DNA from: Spirosomataceae bacterium
GTDB lineage: Bacteria > Bacteroidota > Bacteroidia > Cytophagales > Spirosomataceae
Length of the DNA stretch: 5,944 nucleotides
Direction of reading: 5' to 3'
NCBI GenBank assembly: GCA_025455795.1
Contig: JALOLW010000271.1
Span: forward strand, 1 to 5,944
The translations under genes and the position numbers were made by a program. The notes below the pieces were generated by a model that saw only the letters and a program-made list of their open reading frames with translations, had not been told where the DNA came from and searched no databases. Every line of letters begins with the position of its first letter. Positions within the stretch are counted from its first letter, which is position 1. This document shows positions 1 through 5,925 of the stretch, in pieces.

Positions 1-2838
1 CAGGTGAGTCGTAGCATTGAGCAGGCAGTGAGGGAGTTGGAAGAATTTCGGACGGCACTTTACGATGATACTGACTGCGGGCTATCGCCCAAAGAATTGT
101 ACCTGACGAGTTACCTCGACAAGCCGCATTTTCCCGTTTCCAATTTCAAATCTTTTCGATTTGACGAAAAATTGGAGCTTTTTCTCCAAAAACTCCGCCG
201 CTACGCGCAGTACCAAGCCCTCATTGCGCCCGCGCACCCGTGGCACGAGCGCGTAAGTTTTGCCCACTTGGGCTTTTCCGAAATACCCACCATCAAAAAT
301 ACCCTCGCTGACCTACAAACTTGGACTACACAGCTACGCGAGCGCGTACCCGAAGCCTTGTCGGGTGTGGACACAATCGCACATTTTCTGAGGATTGACC
401 AACAACGGGATATATTACAGGATTGGCTACAAATACTTGAAAATGAAGATGTTTGGGGCTTTTTCGGGAAAAGGTTGAACGGTTTTTTTGACCGAAAAAC
501 TACCCAATGGTACCGTGAATTGTCGGAGGTTTTGAGTCGTTTACGGCTTGCGGGGATGCTCGGCGATGAGGTTCGGTCGGGGCAGTTGGGGGCTGTGACA
601 CAGCGACTCAATGACCTGCTTACCGCCCGAAAATCAGCTCTCAAATGGCTGTTTTACGGAGACAAAGATTTTTTCAAAAACTTGGCTCAACCCCATGGCT
701 TGACGCTCGAAATCAGTGATTTGTACCAACTCCAAACCCTGCTCCAAAACCGCCAAGAATGGGAAACAGCCCTGCGTGAATTGGAACAAAAATTGGACGT
801 TTCGCTCCTTACCGACCTCCCCACCACCACCGAAGTACGGCTGCAAAGTTTCCTACAAGCCATGTCGGACGCCGAGCAAGCCCAGCGGCAGTTGGGGCGT
901 GAATTGGCATGGCTTCAACCGTTGGCTACTTCCCAAATAACGCAGAATGCTTTTTTGGCACAAGTCAAAAACCTGCTCACCCTCGCCCAACAAACCGCCC
1001 AAAAACACCAACACTGGCGACGGTATCTTACTGACAATCAGATTGCTGTTCTTAGCAACACCGACGACCTCACGCCCTTTGTGGCAACCCTCGACCGTGA
1101 CTTTGATGCGTTGGTGGAGTTTGATAAGTTGCGGGAAAGTTTTACGGAAGTAGAACAATCGGTTGTGGGTGATTTTTTGTCGTTTAACCTCACCCCTGCC
1201 CGCGCGGCGTACCGTCCTCTCCTTGACAAGGAGGGGGGATTTTTGCCATTCGATTACTCTCAAACCTTCTTGAACTCTTTGCGCTTGGCATGGCTGCAGC
1301 ATTTGGAAGAAAAATATCCTATTCTGCGGGCAGTTTCTTCGCTGAAAATCAGCCAGTTGGAGGAAGAATTGCAGGAGGCTATTCAACAAAAACAGGCGTT
1401 GAGCCGGGAGATTTTGGGCGTGCAACTGCGCGAACAAACCTACAAAGACGTGGAATTTAATCGCCTCCAAAACCGCGTCACGTACCGCGATGTGCAGCAC
1501 CAAGTCACCAAAAAACGGAAGATTTGGCCCGTGCGAAAACTCATGGAGCAACATGCCGAAGAGGTATTTCGCTTGGTGCCGTGTTGGTTGGCGTCGCCCG
1601 AAACGGTGTCGGCGGTGTTTCCACTCTCACATGGGCTGTTTGATTTGGTGATTTTCGACGAAGCCTCGCAGTGCTACGCCGAGTACGGTATCCCTGCCAT
1701 GTATCGTGGCAAGCAGGTGGTGGTGGTGGGCGACAGCAAACAACTCACGCCCTACGACCTCTACCGAGTGCGCTACGAGGCTGAAAATGAGGACGAAAAG
1801 CCCGAAATTGAAGTAGAGTCACTGTTGGATTTGGCCAAAAGATTGCTGCCCGAAACCTCCCTGCAAGGGCATTATCGGAGTCGGTCTTTGGACTTGATTG
1901 ATTTTTCTAATCAGCATTTTTACCGAAACAAACTTCAACTCTTGCCCGATTTTCAGGAAATGAATCGCCACCAACCAGCTATCCGTTACGTCAAAGTAGA
2001 GGGAGTTTGGGAAAACAACCGCAACGACGTTGAGGCCCAGAAAGTCCACGAACTGATTCAGCAGCTTCAGGCTACGCAGCCCCACAAAAGCATCGGCGTG
2101 GTCACGTTCAACCACCCCCAACAACAACTGATAGAACAATATTTTTATAATAGAAAAGAAGATAATTGGTTACAAAAAAACTCCCCCATCGGGGGGTGGG
2201 GGGCGAAAAACATCGAAAATGTGCAGGGAGATGAGTGCGACATCATCATTTTTTCGGTGGGCTACGCGCCCGACGCACGCGGCAGACTGCGGGCGCAGTT
2301 TGGGAGTTTGAACGCGCAAGGTGGCGAGAACCGCCTCAACGTGGCTGTGACCCGCGCCCGCGAACAGGTATATGTGGTGACGAGTATTTGGCCCGACCAA
2401 CTGCACGTAGAAGACAGCCTCCACGCAGGCCCCAAACTCCTCAAAGTCTATCTCCAATACGCCCTCGAGGTGTCGGAAGGCCGCTATCGCCCCAAGCCCT
2501 ACCCGTCAGAAAATCCCCGAAGTAGGGGTAGTTTGAAAGTTAAAATGGTTGAGCGTTTACGGTTTATGGTTGGTTCAAAACAAGACCAACCTCAAACAGT
2601 AAACCTCAAACTGAAAACTATTGTCGAAGAACTGCCCTTCGCCGATTTGACCGTCAAAAATGAAGTGCAATACGAAAGCCTGATTTTGACCGATGATGAA
2701 CTGTACCAACAGGCGATTTCGGCCAAAGAAACCCACGCTTACTGGCCGCTTTTGCTTCGGGCCAAAGGTTGGCAGTTTGAGCGAATGTGGAGCAGAGAGT
2801 GGTGGCGTGGCGCAAGGTCAGAGACCTTGAAAGAGTAG
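1..2838 (+). CDS. Superfamily 1 (Upf1/DNA2-like) helicase, 3' part of a larger gene
   Basis: This is the C-terminal part of an ATP-dependent SF1 DNA/RNA helicase. Residue numbers count from the GTG at position 4, which is probably not the true start: the frame is open to the window edge and no Walker A (GxxGxGKT/S) motif exists in these 944 residues, so motif I must lie upstream. Residues 1-540 are a helical, Gln/Leu/Glu-rich region resembling the long insertion these helicases carry between motifs I and II. Then come motif II DEASQ (552-556), motif III GDSKQL (576-581), motif IV-like HYRSR (623-627), motif V VQGDE (740-744) and motif VI NVAVTRAR (779-786). The C-terminus holds a GW(x)4RMWSREWW motif near 925-937, resembling the tail of Vsr/DUF559-like nuclease segments in related helicases, but no nuclease active site is evident. 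Palindromic elements interrupt the frame at four places without breaking it. The helicase call is firm; the biological role (repair, or defence as for some relatives) cannot be decided here. Confidence 0.9.
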   Translation, partial: QVSRSIEQAVRELEEFRTALYDDTDCGLSPKELYLTSYLDKPHFPVSNFKSFRFDEKLELFLQKLRRYAQYQALIAPAHPWHERVSFAHLGFSEIPTIKNTLADLQTWTTQLRERVPEALSGVDTIAHFLRIDQQRDILQDWLQILENEDVWGFFGKRLNGFFDRKTTQWYRELSEVLSRLRLAGMLGDEVRSGQLGAVTQRLNDLLTARKSALKWLFYGDKDFFKNLAQPHGLTLEISDLYQLQTLLQNRQEWETALRELEQKLDVSLLTDLPTTTEVRLQSFLQAMSDAEQAQRQLGRELAWLQPLATSQITQNAFLAQVKNLLTLAQQTAQKHQHWRRYLTDNQIAVLSNTDDLTPFVATLDRDFDALVEFDKLRESFTEVEQSVVGDFLSFNLTPARAAYRPLLDKEGGFLPFDYSQTFLNSLRLAWLQHLEEKYPILRAVSSLKISQLEEELQEAIQQKQALSREILGVQLREQTYKDVEFNRLQNRVTYRDVQHQVTKKRKIWPVRKLMEQHAEEVFRLVPCWLASPETVSAVFPLSHGLFDLVIFDEASQCYAEYGIPAMYRGKQVVVVGDSKQLTPYDLYRVRYEAENEDEKPEIEVESLLDLAKRLLPETSLQGHYRSRSLDLIDFSNQHFYRNKLQLLPDFQEMNRHQPAIRYVKVEGVWENNRNDVEAQKVHELIQQLQATQPHKSIGVVTFNHPQQQLIEQYFYNRKEDNWLQKNSPIGGWGAKNIENVQGDECDIIIFSVGYAPDARGRLRAQFGSLNAQGGENRLNVAVTRAREQVYVVTSIWPDQLHVEDSLHAGPKLLKVYLQYALEVSEGRYRPKPYPSENPRSRGSLKVKMVERLRFMVGSKQDQPQTVNLKLKTIVEELPFADLTVKNEVQYESLILTDDELYQQAISAKETHAYWPLLLRAKGWQFERMWSREWWRGARSETLKE
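1215..1237. repeat. Short palindromic element inside the helicase frame (hairpin 1)
   Basis: CTCCTT (1219-1224) and AAGGAG (1228-1233) form a perfect 6-bp stem with a GAC loop. It extends outward to about 10 bp using two T·G wobbles, and the right side ends in a run of six G. It is translated as RPLLDKEGGF in the helicase, in a stretch that looks foreign next to the surrounding helical protein. G-rich CTCC/GGAG hairpins of this kind are often dispersed in bacterial genomes; that this is one of them is inference. Confidence 0.5.
2181..2203. repeat. Short G-rich palindromic element inside the helicase frame (hairpin 2)
   Basis: CCCCC (2183-2187) pairs with GGGGG (2191-2195) around an ATC loop, and the right side continues as G6-T-G6. 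A run of seven A (2174-2180) precedes it. It is translated as NSPIGGWGA, directly before the conserved KNIENVQGDE helicase motif V, where relatives usually have a short hydrophobic strand (FVKNIENVQGDE-like). It has the same architecture as the element at 1215-1237: pyrimidine-rich left arm, 3-nt loop, right arm with a G6 run. Confidence 0.5.
2515..2528. repeat. CCCC/GGGG mini-hairpin next to a long palindrome
   Basis: CCCC (2515-2518) and GGGG (2525-2528) flank the six-base loop GAAGTA. It is short and on its own could be chance, but it abuts the long inverted repeat at 2529-2620 and lies just after the end of the conserved helicase core. It encodes part of ENPRSRGS. Confidence 0.3.
2529..2620. 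repeat. Long imperfect inverted repeat (about 92 nt) inside the helicase frame
   Basis: The core arms 2555-2575 and 2584-2604 match over 21 positions, with 17 Watson-Crick pairs, one wobble and three mismatches around an 8-nt loop (CAAAACAA). With C2554 bulged the stem continues through 2547-2553 / 2605-2611 with one mismatch, and the outer ends TAGTTT (2529-2534) and AAACTA (2615-2620) also pair. Inside the right arm, AACCTCAAAC occurs twice (2588-2597 and 2602-2611). The element is translated in frame between the helicase core and the C-terminal WSREWW segment, and the protein it encodes is basic and Lys/Leu-rich. It resembles a small palindromic mobile element or a decayed repeat; its family is not recognised. 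Confidence 0.65.
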
Positions 2839-2860
2839 GCACGAGCGGGATGCTCGCGCC
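2838..2860. repeat. GC-rich palindrome straddling the helicase stop codon
   Basis: GGC-A-CGAGC (2838-2846) pairs with GCTCG-C-GCC (2852-2860) around a GGGAT loop: eight pairs with a single A/C mismatch. Its first G is the last base of the TAG stop. It could act as a transcription terminator or 3' mRNA stabiliser for the helicase, but no T-run follows immediately (the next bases are AGCATCAAAA), so a dispersed REP-like repeat is equally likely. Confidence 0.45.
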
Positions 2861-2879
2861 AGCATCAAAAGTGTTTGTT

Positions 2880-2912
2880 TTTGTATGTTTCTTTAAAATT
2901 TCGTTACTTTTC
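2880..2912 (+). promoter_or_regulatory. Possible Bacteroidota-type promoter for the M48 protease gene
   Basis: A TTTG (2880-2883) and TACTTTTC (2905-2912), separated by 21 nt, fit the Bacteroidota sigma pattern TTTG / TAnnTTTG except for the last base. This would give a leader of roughly 35 nt before the ATG at 2954. The leader is A-rich (AATAATTCAAACC before the ATG) and has no Shine-Dalgarno sequence, as is common in this phylum. The region is AT-rich, so chance matches are easy; a second weak TATGTTT lies at 2884-2890. Confidence 0.35.
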
Positions 2913-2953
2913 TCAAACTTTGTGTCAAATCAGACAAACCAATAATTCAAACC

Positions 2954-4435
2954 ATGAACAAGACCAAACACTTTTTCGTAGCGTTGGCGTGCGTGGGGGC
3001 ACTCGGCCTGCAAAGCTGCTCGCGCAACCCTGTTACGGGCAAGAAAGAGATAATTTTGATGTCCGAAGAGCAGGAAATCGCGCTCGGGGCGCAGTCGCAC
3101 CCTTCGATTGTGGCTACGATGGGCATTTATGACGATGCCAAACTCAATACGTTCATCAACGAAAAAGGCAAGGCGATGGCGGCTATTTCTCACCGCCCCA
3201 ACCTGCCGTATCAGTTCAACATCGTGGACTCACCCGTGGTCAATGCCTTCGCAGTACCTGGTGGCTACGTGTATTTTACGCGGGGCATCATGGCGCACTT
3301 CAACAACACCGCCGAGTTTATGGGCGTGTTGGGACACGAAATCGGACACGTGACAGCCCGGCACTCGGCCCGGCAGCAGAGTTCGCAGATATTTGGTACG
3401 GGCGCGGTGATTTTAGGTTCTATTTTCTTGGACAAATCAGGCCAACTCACCGAAGCAGCCATGCAGGGATTGCAGATGGCACTGCTGGGCTATAGCCGCG
3501 CCCACGAGTCAGAATCCGACGAGATTGGGGTCAATTATTCGAGCAAAGTAGGCTACGACGCCCGCGAAATGTCACGGTTTTTTGGCACTATCAAACGTAT
3601 TTCTGACAAAAGCGGTCAGCAGATTCCGACGTTTATGTCCACGCACCCTGACCCCGGCGACCGCCTCGTGCGCGTGAAGCAGATGGCCGAAGCCTACCAA
3701 ACGGCCAACCCCGGCAACTACGCTGTGGAGCGCGATAGCTATTTGAAAATGATTGAAGGCATCGTTTATGGCGACGACCCCAAGCAGGGTTTTGTCGAAA
3801 ACAACATGTTTTACCACCCCGACTTAAAGTTTCAGTTTCCTGTGCCTACCAACTGGGCCACCGAAAACTCACCGATTCAGTTTCAAATGGCTGAAAAAGA
3901 GGGTAAAGCCATGATGATATTGACGCTGGCACAGGGGCAGTCGCTCGAAGAAGCGGCACGAACCACCGCCGAAAAAATGAGCCTCAAAGTAAGCGAAAGT
4001 AAAGTAACGACCGTCAATAACATTCCCGCGCTGGTGATGGTGTCGCAGATTCAGCAGCAACAACAACAAGGCCAACCTCAGCAACAACAAGCCCAAGACC
4101 CCAACAAAGTGGTACAATTGGTGTCGTGGTTTTATCAGTACGGCGGTTCGATTTTGGTCATGCACGGTCTTTCTTACGCCAATACTTTTATGACCTATTT
4201 CCCCACTTTTCGGGGCGTAGGGGAGAATTTTAGACAACTCACCGACCCCGAGAAACTCAATCGCAAGCCCGACCGTATTCGTATCCGCACGGTCAATCGC
4301 ACGGCTACTTTTGCCGAGGTGATGCGCGGCTTCGGAATGCCCCAAGCCAAATTAAAGGACTTGGAGATATTGAACCAACTCAACGCCACTGACGTCGTGC
4401 AGCAGGGAACACTGGTCAAAACGATAGGGAAGTAA
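2954..4435 (+). CDS. M48-family zinc metalloprotease, lipoprotein
   Basis: A complete 493-residue protein, probably a periplasmic protease anchored in the envelope that degrades misfolded or damaged envelope proteins, as known for BepA/LoiP-type M48 enzymes. The N-terminus is a lipoprotein signal: basic MNKTK, hydrophobic core, then the lipobox LQSC with Cys22 as the lipidated residue, followed by the family-typical SRNPVTGKK. The zinc site is HEIGH (His128, Glu129, His132) with the third ligand Glu185 in HESESDEIG; HPDPGDR at 231-237 is the conserved motif following the catalytic core. From about residue 265 there is an extra C-terminal region with a predicted alpha/beta character, a Gln-rich linker (365-381) and a terminal segment (about 447-493, TFAEVMRGFGM ... 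LNQLNATDVVQQGTLVK) that is LysM-like or specific to this M48 subgroup. The start is chosen because the signal peptide begins at this ATG. No frameshift or missing active-site residue is seen. Confidence 0.93.
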   Translation: MNKTKHFFVALACVGALGLQSCSRNPVTGKKEIILMSEEQEIALGAQSHPSIVATMGIYDDAKLNTFINEKGKAMAAISHRPNLPYQFNIVDSPVVNAFAVPGGYVYFTRGIMAHFNNTAEFMGVLGHEIGHVTARHSARQQSSQIFGTGAVILGSIFLDKSGQLTEAAMQGLQMALLGYSRAHESESDEIGVNYSSKVGYDAREMSRFFGTIKRISDKSGQQIPTFMSTHPDPGDRLVRVKQMAEAYQTANPGNYAVERDSYLKMIEGIVYGDDPKQGFVENNMFYHPDLKFQFPVPTNWATENSPIQFQMAEKEGKAMMILTLAQGQSLEEAARTTAEKMSLKVSESKVTTVNNIPALVMVSQIQQQQQQGQPQQQQAQDPNKVVQLVSWFYQYGGSILVMHGLSYANTFMTYFPTFRGVGENFRQLTDPEKLNRKPDRIRIRTVNRTATFAEVMRGFGMPQAKLKDLEILNQLNATDVVQQGTLVKTIGK

Positions 4436-4508
4436 GGAATGTGGAAATGAAACGCAACGGAGTAAGCTGGTCAATACTTTTCACATAAGTTGGGATTAAT
4501 GTAAACAA
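4436..4508. other. Convergent intergenic spacer
   Basis: A 73-bp gap between the ends of the M48 gene (+) and the 2TM gene (-). I see no convincing bidirectional terminator: only 4-bp pairings such as AATG/CATT near 4498-4514, the latter followed by a few T. It contains no small ORF with a recognisable product. Confidence 0.5.
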
Positions 4509-4811
4509 TCATTTTTCATTTCTACTATTTTTTATTCGTTGTTGTTTTGCTTTCAGCACTCTGTTCAAGTGCATTTCGTACGCTTGTGTATATTGGAAAA
4601 ATCTGTCAATATGAAACGCACCCAACCAATGAAAAAACACCCCTAATGACCAACCCAAGGTAGGCCAAATAGGCCATACGTAGTTTGTTTTATTGAAACA
4701 CCAGACTATCCAATTAACTGGTAAAAGCAAAACAAAAATTATCAAGTGTACTTTAAACCCAATAACTCGTTTTGCTTTTTCAACCATTTGTTGTTCTGTT
4801 AATGCCTTCAC
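4509..4811 (-). CDS. 2TM domain-containing small membrane protein
   Basis: A 100-residue protein with two predicted membrane helices (about 19-38 and 47-67) joined by a short loop containing KTNYVWPIWP. The pattern GFKVH ... PVNW ... WPIWPTLGW ... FFHWLGAF matches the 2TM domain family, small membrane proteins common in Bacteroidota that also occur as the N-terminal part of some LytTR-linked histidine kinases. Here the domain stands alone, followed by a basic tail (VLKAKQQRIKNSRNEK). Its molecular function is unknown. The start given is a GTG 11 nt after the stop of the upstream membrane protein gene; an ATG at 4787 (Met9) would also leave the domain intact, and no Shine-Dalgarno sequence decides between them. 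It is the last gene of a probable three-gene operon. Confidence 0.82.
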   Translation of the reverse strand: MKALTEQQMVEKAKRVIGFKVHLIIFVLLLPVNWIVWCFNKTNYVWPIWPTLGWSLGVFFHWLGAFHIDRFFQYTQAYEMHLNRVLKAKQQRIKNSRNEK

Positions 4812-4822
4812 GATTAAGAAAT

Positions 4823-5590
4823 TTAGATGTTCAGGAAGGCTTTTCCCAAAAACGCCTGAACCAACGTGTATGTAACAAGCAGAAAGAACACAATGGAAAT
4901 GATGAAAACGTGCTGAACACTTTTAGCCAATAACATGGAGAGTATTGGGATAATTTGCAAGGCATGAATACCAAAAAAGTGTGCCACCCTTAAATCTCCA
5001 TGTTGTTTGCTCCAATTCACCACTGGAATACCCGCCCCACCATCAGCACCACCTACGCTATGCCGCAATAGGGCAGCCATGACACCACCCTCGAAAGCGA
5101 ATAGGGCTGTCATAATCAAACCCAAGCGAATTGACCAAACCAAAATCATGCTGGTGGCAAATTCTTTTTGAACAAAAAACAGATAGCCAATATAAGCCGT
5201 CCAAAGTGTTACGATGGTTATCATCAAACCCATCAAATGAAATACCACAGTATCAAAGGTGGTATCTTTATTGAAGTGCGATTGCTTTCCCAATGCCGCT
5301 TGCCAAGTAATGGCTAATAATTCATAACTGATGGTGATTACATACACCCAATTATAAATGCTTACTTGCTTTTGGTTGTCTAAGTATTGCATGAAGTAGC
5401 CCATTGTCCAAGCCAAGATAAAGCCCGATAAATAAAACTTCATGGGCTTTATGTAGGCATTCACGCCCATTACTTGTGTAGTGGTGGTTTGGCTTAGAAC
5501 AGCCGTAACAATGGCTCCTGCAAGCATGATTAAGCCGTAATAAAACAGCATGGCGTTTTTATCACGAATTGTTTCTATGAAGGTTACCAT
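4823..5590 (-). CDS. Conserved seven-helix membrane protein of unknown function
   Basis: A complete 255-residue polytopic membrane protein. Predicted helices are at about 15-34, 51-70, 78-101, 113-139, 147-174, 203-223 and 228-249. Notable polar motifs are NAYIKPMKFYLS (44-55, start of helix 2), HSVGGADGGAGIPVVNWS (177-194, loop between helices 5 and 6) and GDLRVAHFFGIHALQ (198-212, entering helix 6) with His204 and His209; Glu90 and Glu167 lie within membrane segments. I remember similar sequences annotated only as hypothetical membrane proteins, so no function is assigned. The His/Asp-rich loop could bind a metal or cofactor, which is inference. The ATG start lies 5 bp after the DUF2141 stop, and the 2TM gene follows 11 bp downstream, so the three are probably one transcription unit. 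Confidence 0.85.
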   Translation of the reverse strand: MVTFIETIRDKNAMLFYYGLIMLAGAIVTAVLSQTTTTQVMGVNAYIKPMKFYLSGFILAWTMGYFMQYLDNQKQVSIYNWVYVITISYELLAITWQAALGKQSHFNKDTTFDTVVFHLMGLMITIVTLWTAYIGYLFFVQKEFATSMILVWSIRLGLIMTALFAFEGGVMAALLRHSVGGADGGAGIPVVNWSKQHGDLRVAHFFGIHALQIIPILSMLLAKSVQHVFIISIVFFLLVTYTLVQAFLGKAFLNI

Positions 5591-5595
5591 AGCTT

Positions 5596-5925
5596 TCAGT
5601 TTAAAAGATTGATGGTTAGCACTTGGCCCTCCGCTCTGAATTGAAATCTACATTCGTCAAATTTGGGTGTTGAGAATTTAGGCACTATGTTGTTTGAAAA
5701 GGCAAATGGCTCTTTGGGCGCCCCAAACATATTTTCATCCAATTTCCCGTTCCCGTTTTTATCTTGAAAAATGGCAACCGCATAAGTGCCCGCAGGGATA
5801 TTATTGATAGTGAATGTATTAGTTCCTTTGCTGGGGTTTGCAAACTTGTAATGGTATTTCCCATTTGCCGACCATTCGCCCGATTGGGTGCAGAAGTTCA
5901 CGTACCGCGGTGTGGGGTCGATCAC
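5596..5925 (-). CDS. DUF2141 domain-containing protein, 5' end incomplete or disrupted
   Basis: Residues 20-109 match the DUF2141 family: NGKYHYKF, then GTNTFTINNIPAGTYAVAIF, the Ca-binding-like QDKNGNGKLDEN (54-65), FGAPKEPFAFSNN (67-79) and a terminal beta strand (QVLTINLLN). Family members are usually about 140 residues, exported through an N-terminal signal peptide, with a beta-sandwich-like fold; their function is unknown. This copy has no signal peptide and lacks the first strands. The GTG at 5925 is merely the first possible start; an in-frame TGA sits 12 nt upstream (5935-5937), and the flanking bases are unusually GC-rich. So either the gene is truncated or frameshifted near the window edge, or the terminal sequence is chimeric. 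It is the first visible gene of the minus-strand cluster, and its promoter would be outside the window. Confidence 0.7.
   Translation of the reverse strand: MIDPTPRYVNFCTQSGEWSANGKYHYKFANPSKGTNTFTINNIPAGTYAVAIFQDKNGNGKLDENMFGAPKEPFAFSNNIVPKFSTPKFDECRFQFRAEGQVLTINLLN

Noticed and set aside
4..6. GTG at position 4 as the true start of the helicase
   Set aside because: The frame is open upstream to the window edge, no ribosome binding site can be seen, and the essential Walker A motif is missing, so the protein must begin before the window.
853..1554. Long open frame on the minus strand (233 codons) antisense to the helicase
   Set aside because: It lies wholly within the well-supported helicase gene, has no recognisable domain, and its composition is what is expected from the reverse of a Gln/Leu-rich coding region.
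2191..2203. Possible G-quadruplex (G6-T-G6)
   Set aside because: There are only two G runs, so a canonical quadruplex would require splitting each run with no loop; the C5/G5 hairpin explains the sequence better.
2235..2525. Plus-strand 96-codon frame overlapping the helicase
   Set aside because: Arg/Pro-rich translation typical of an out-of-frame GC-rich gene; it overlaps helicase motifs V and VI in another frame.
3869..4345. Minus-strand open frame of 158 codons antisense to the M48 protease gene
   Set aside because: The Leu-run (LLLLLL) is just the reverse reading of the poly-Gln CAA/CAG tract; there is no family resemblance and the plus-strand gene is certain.
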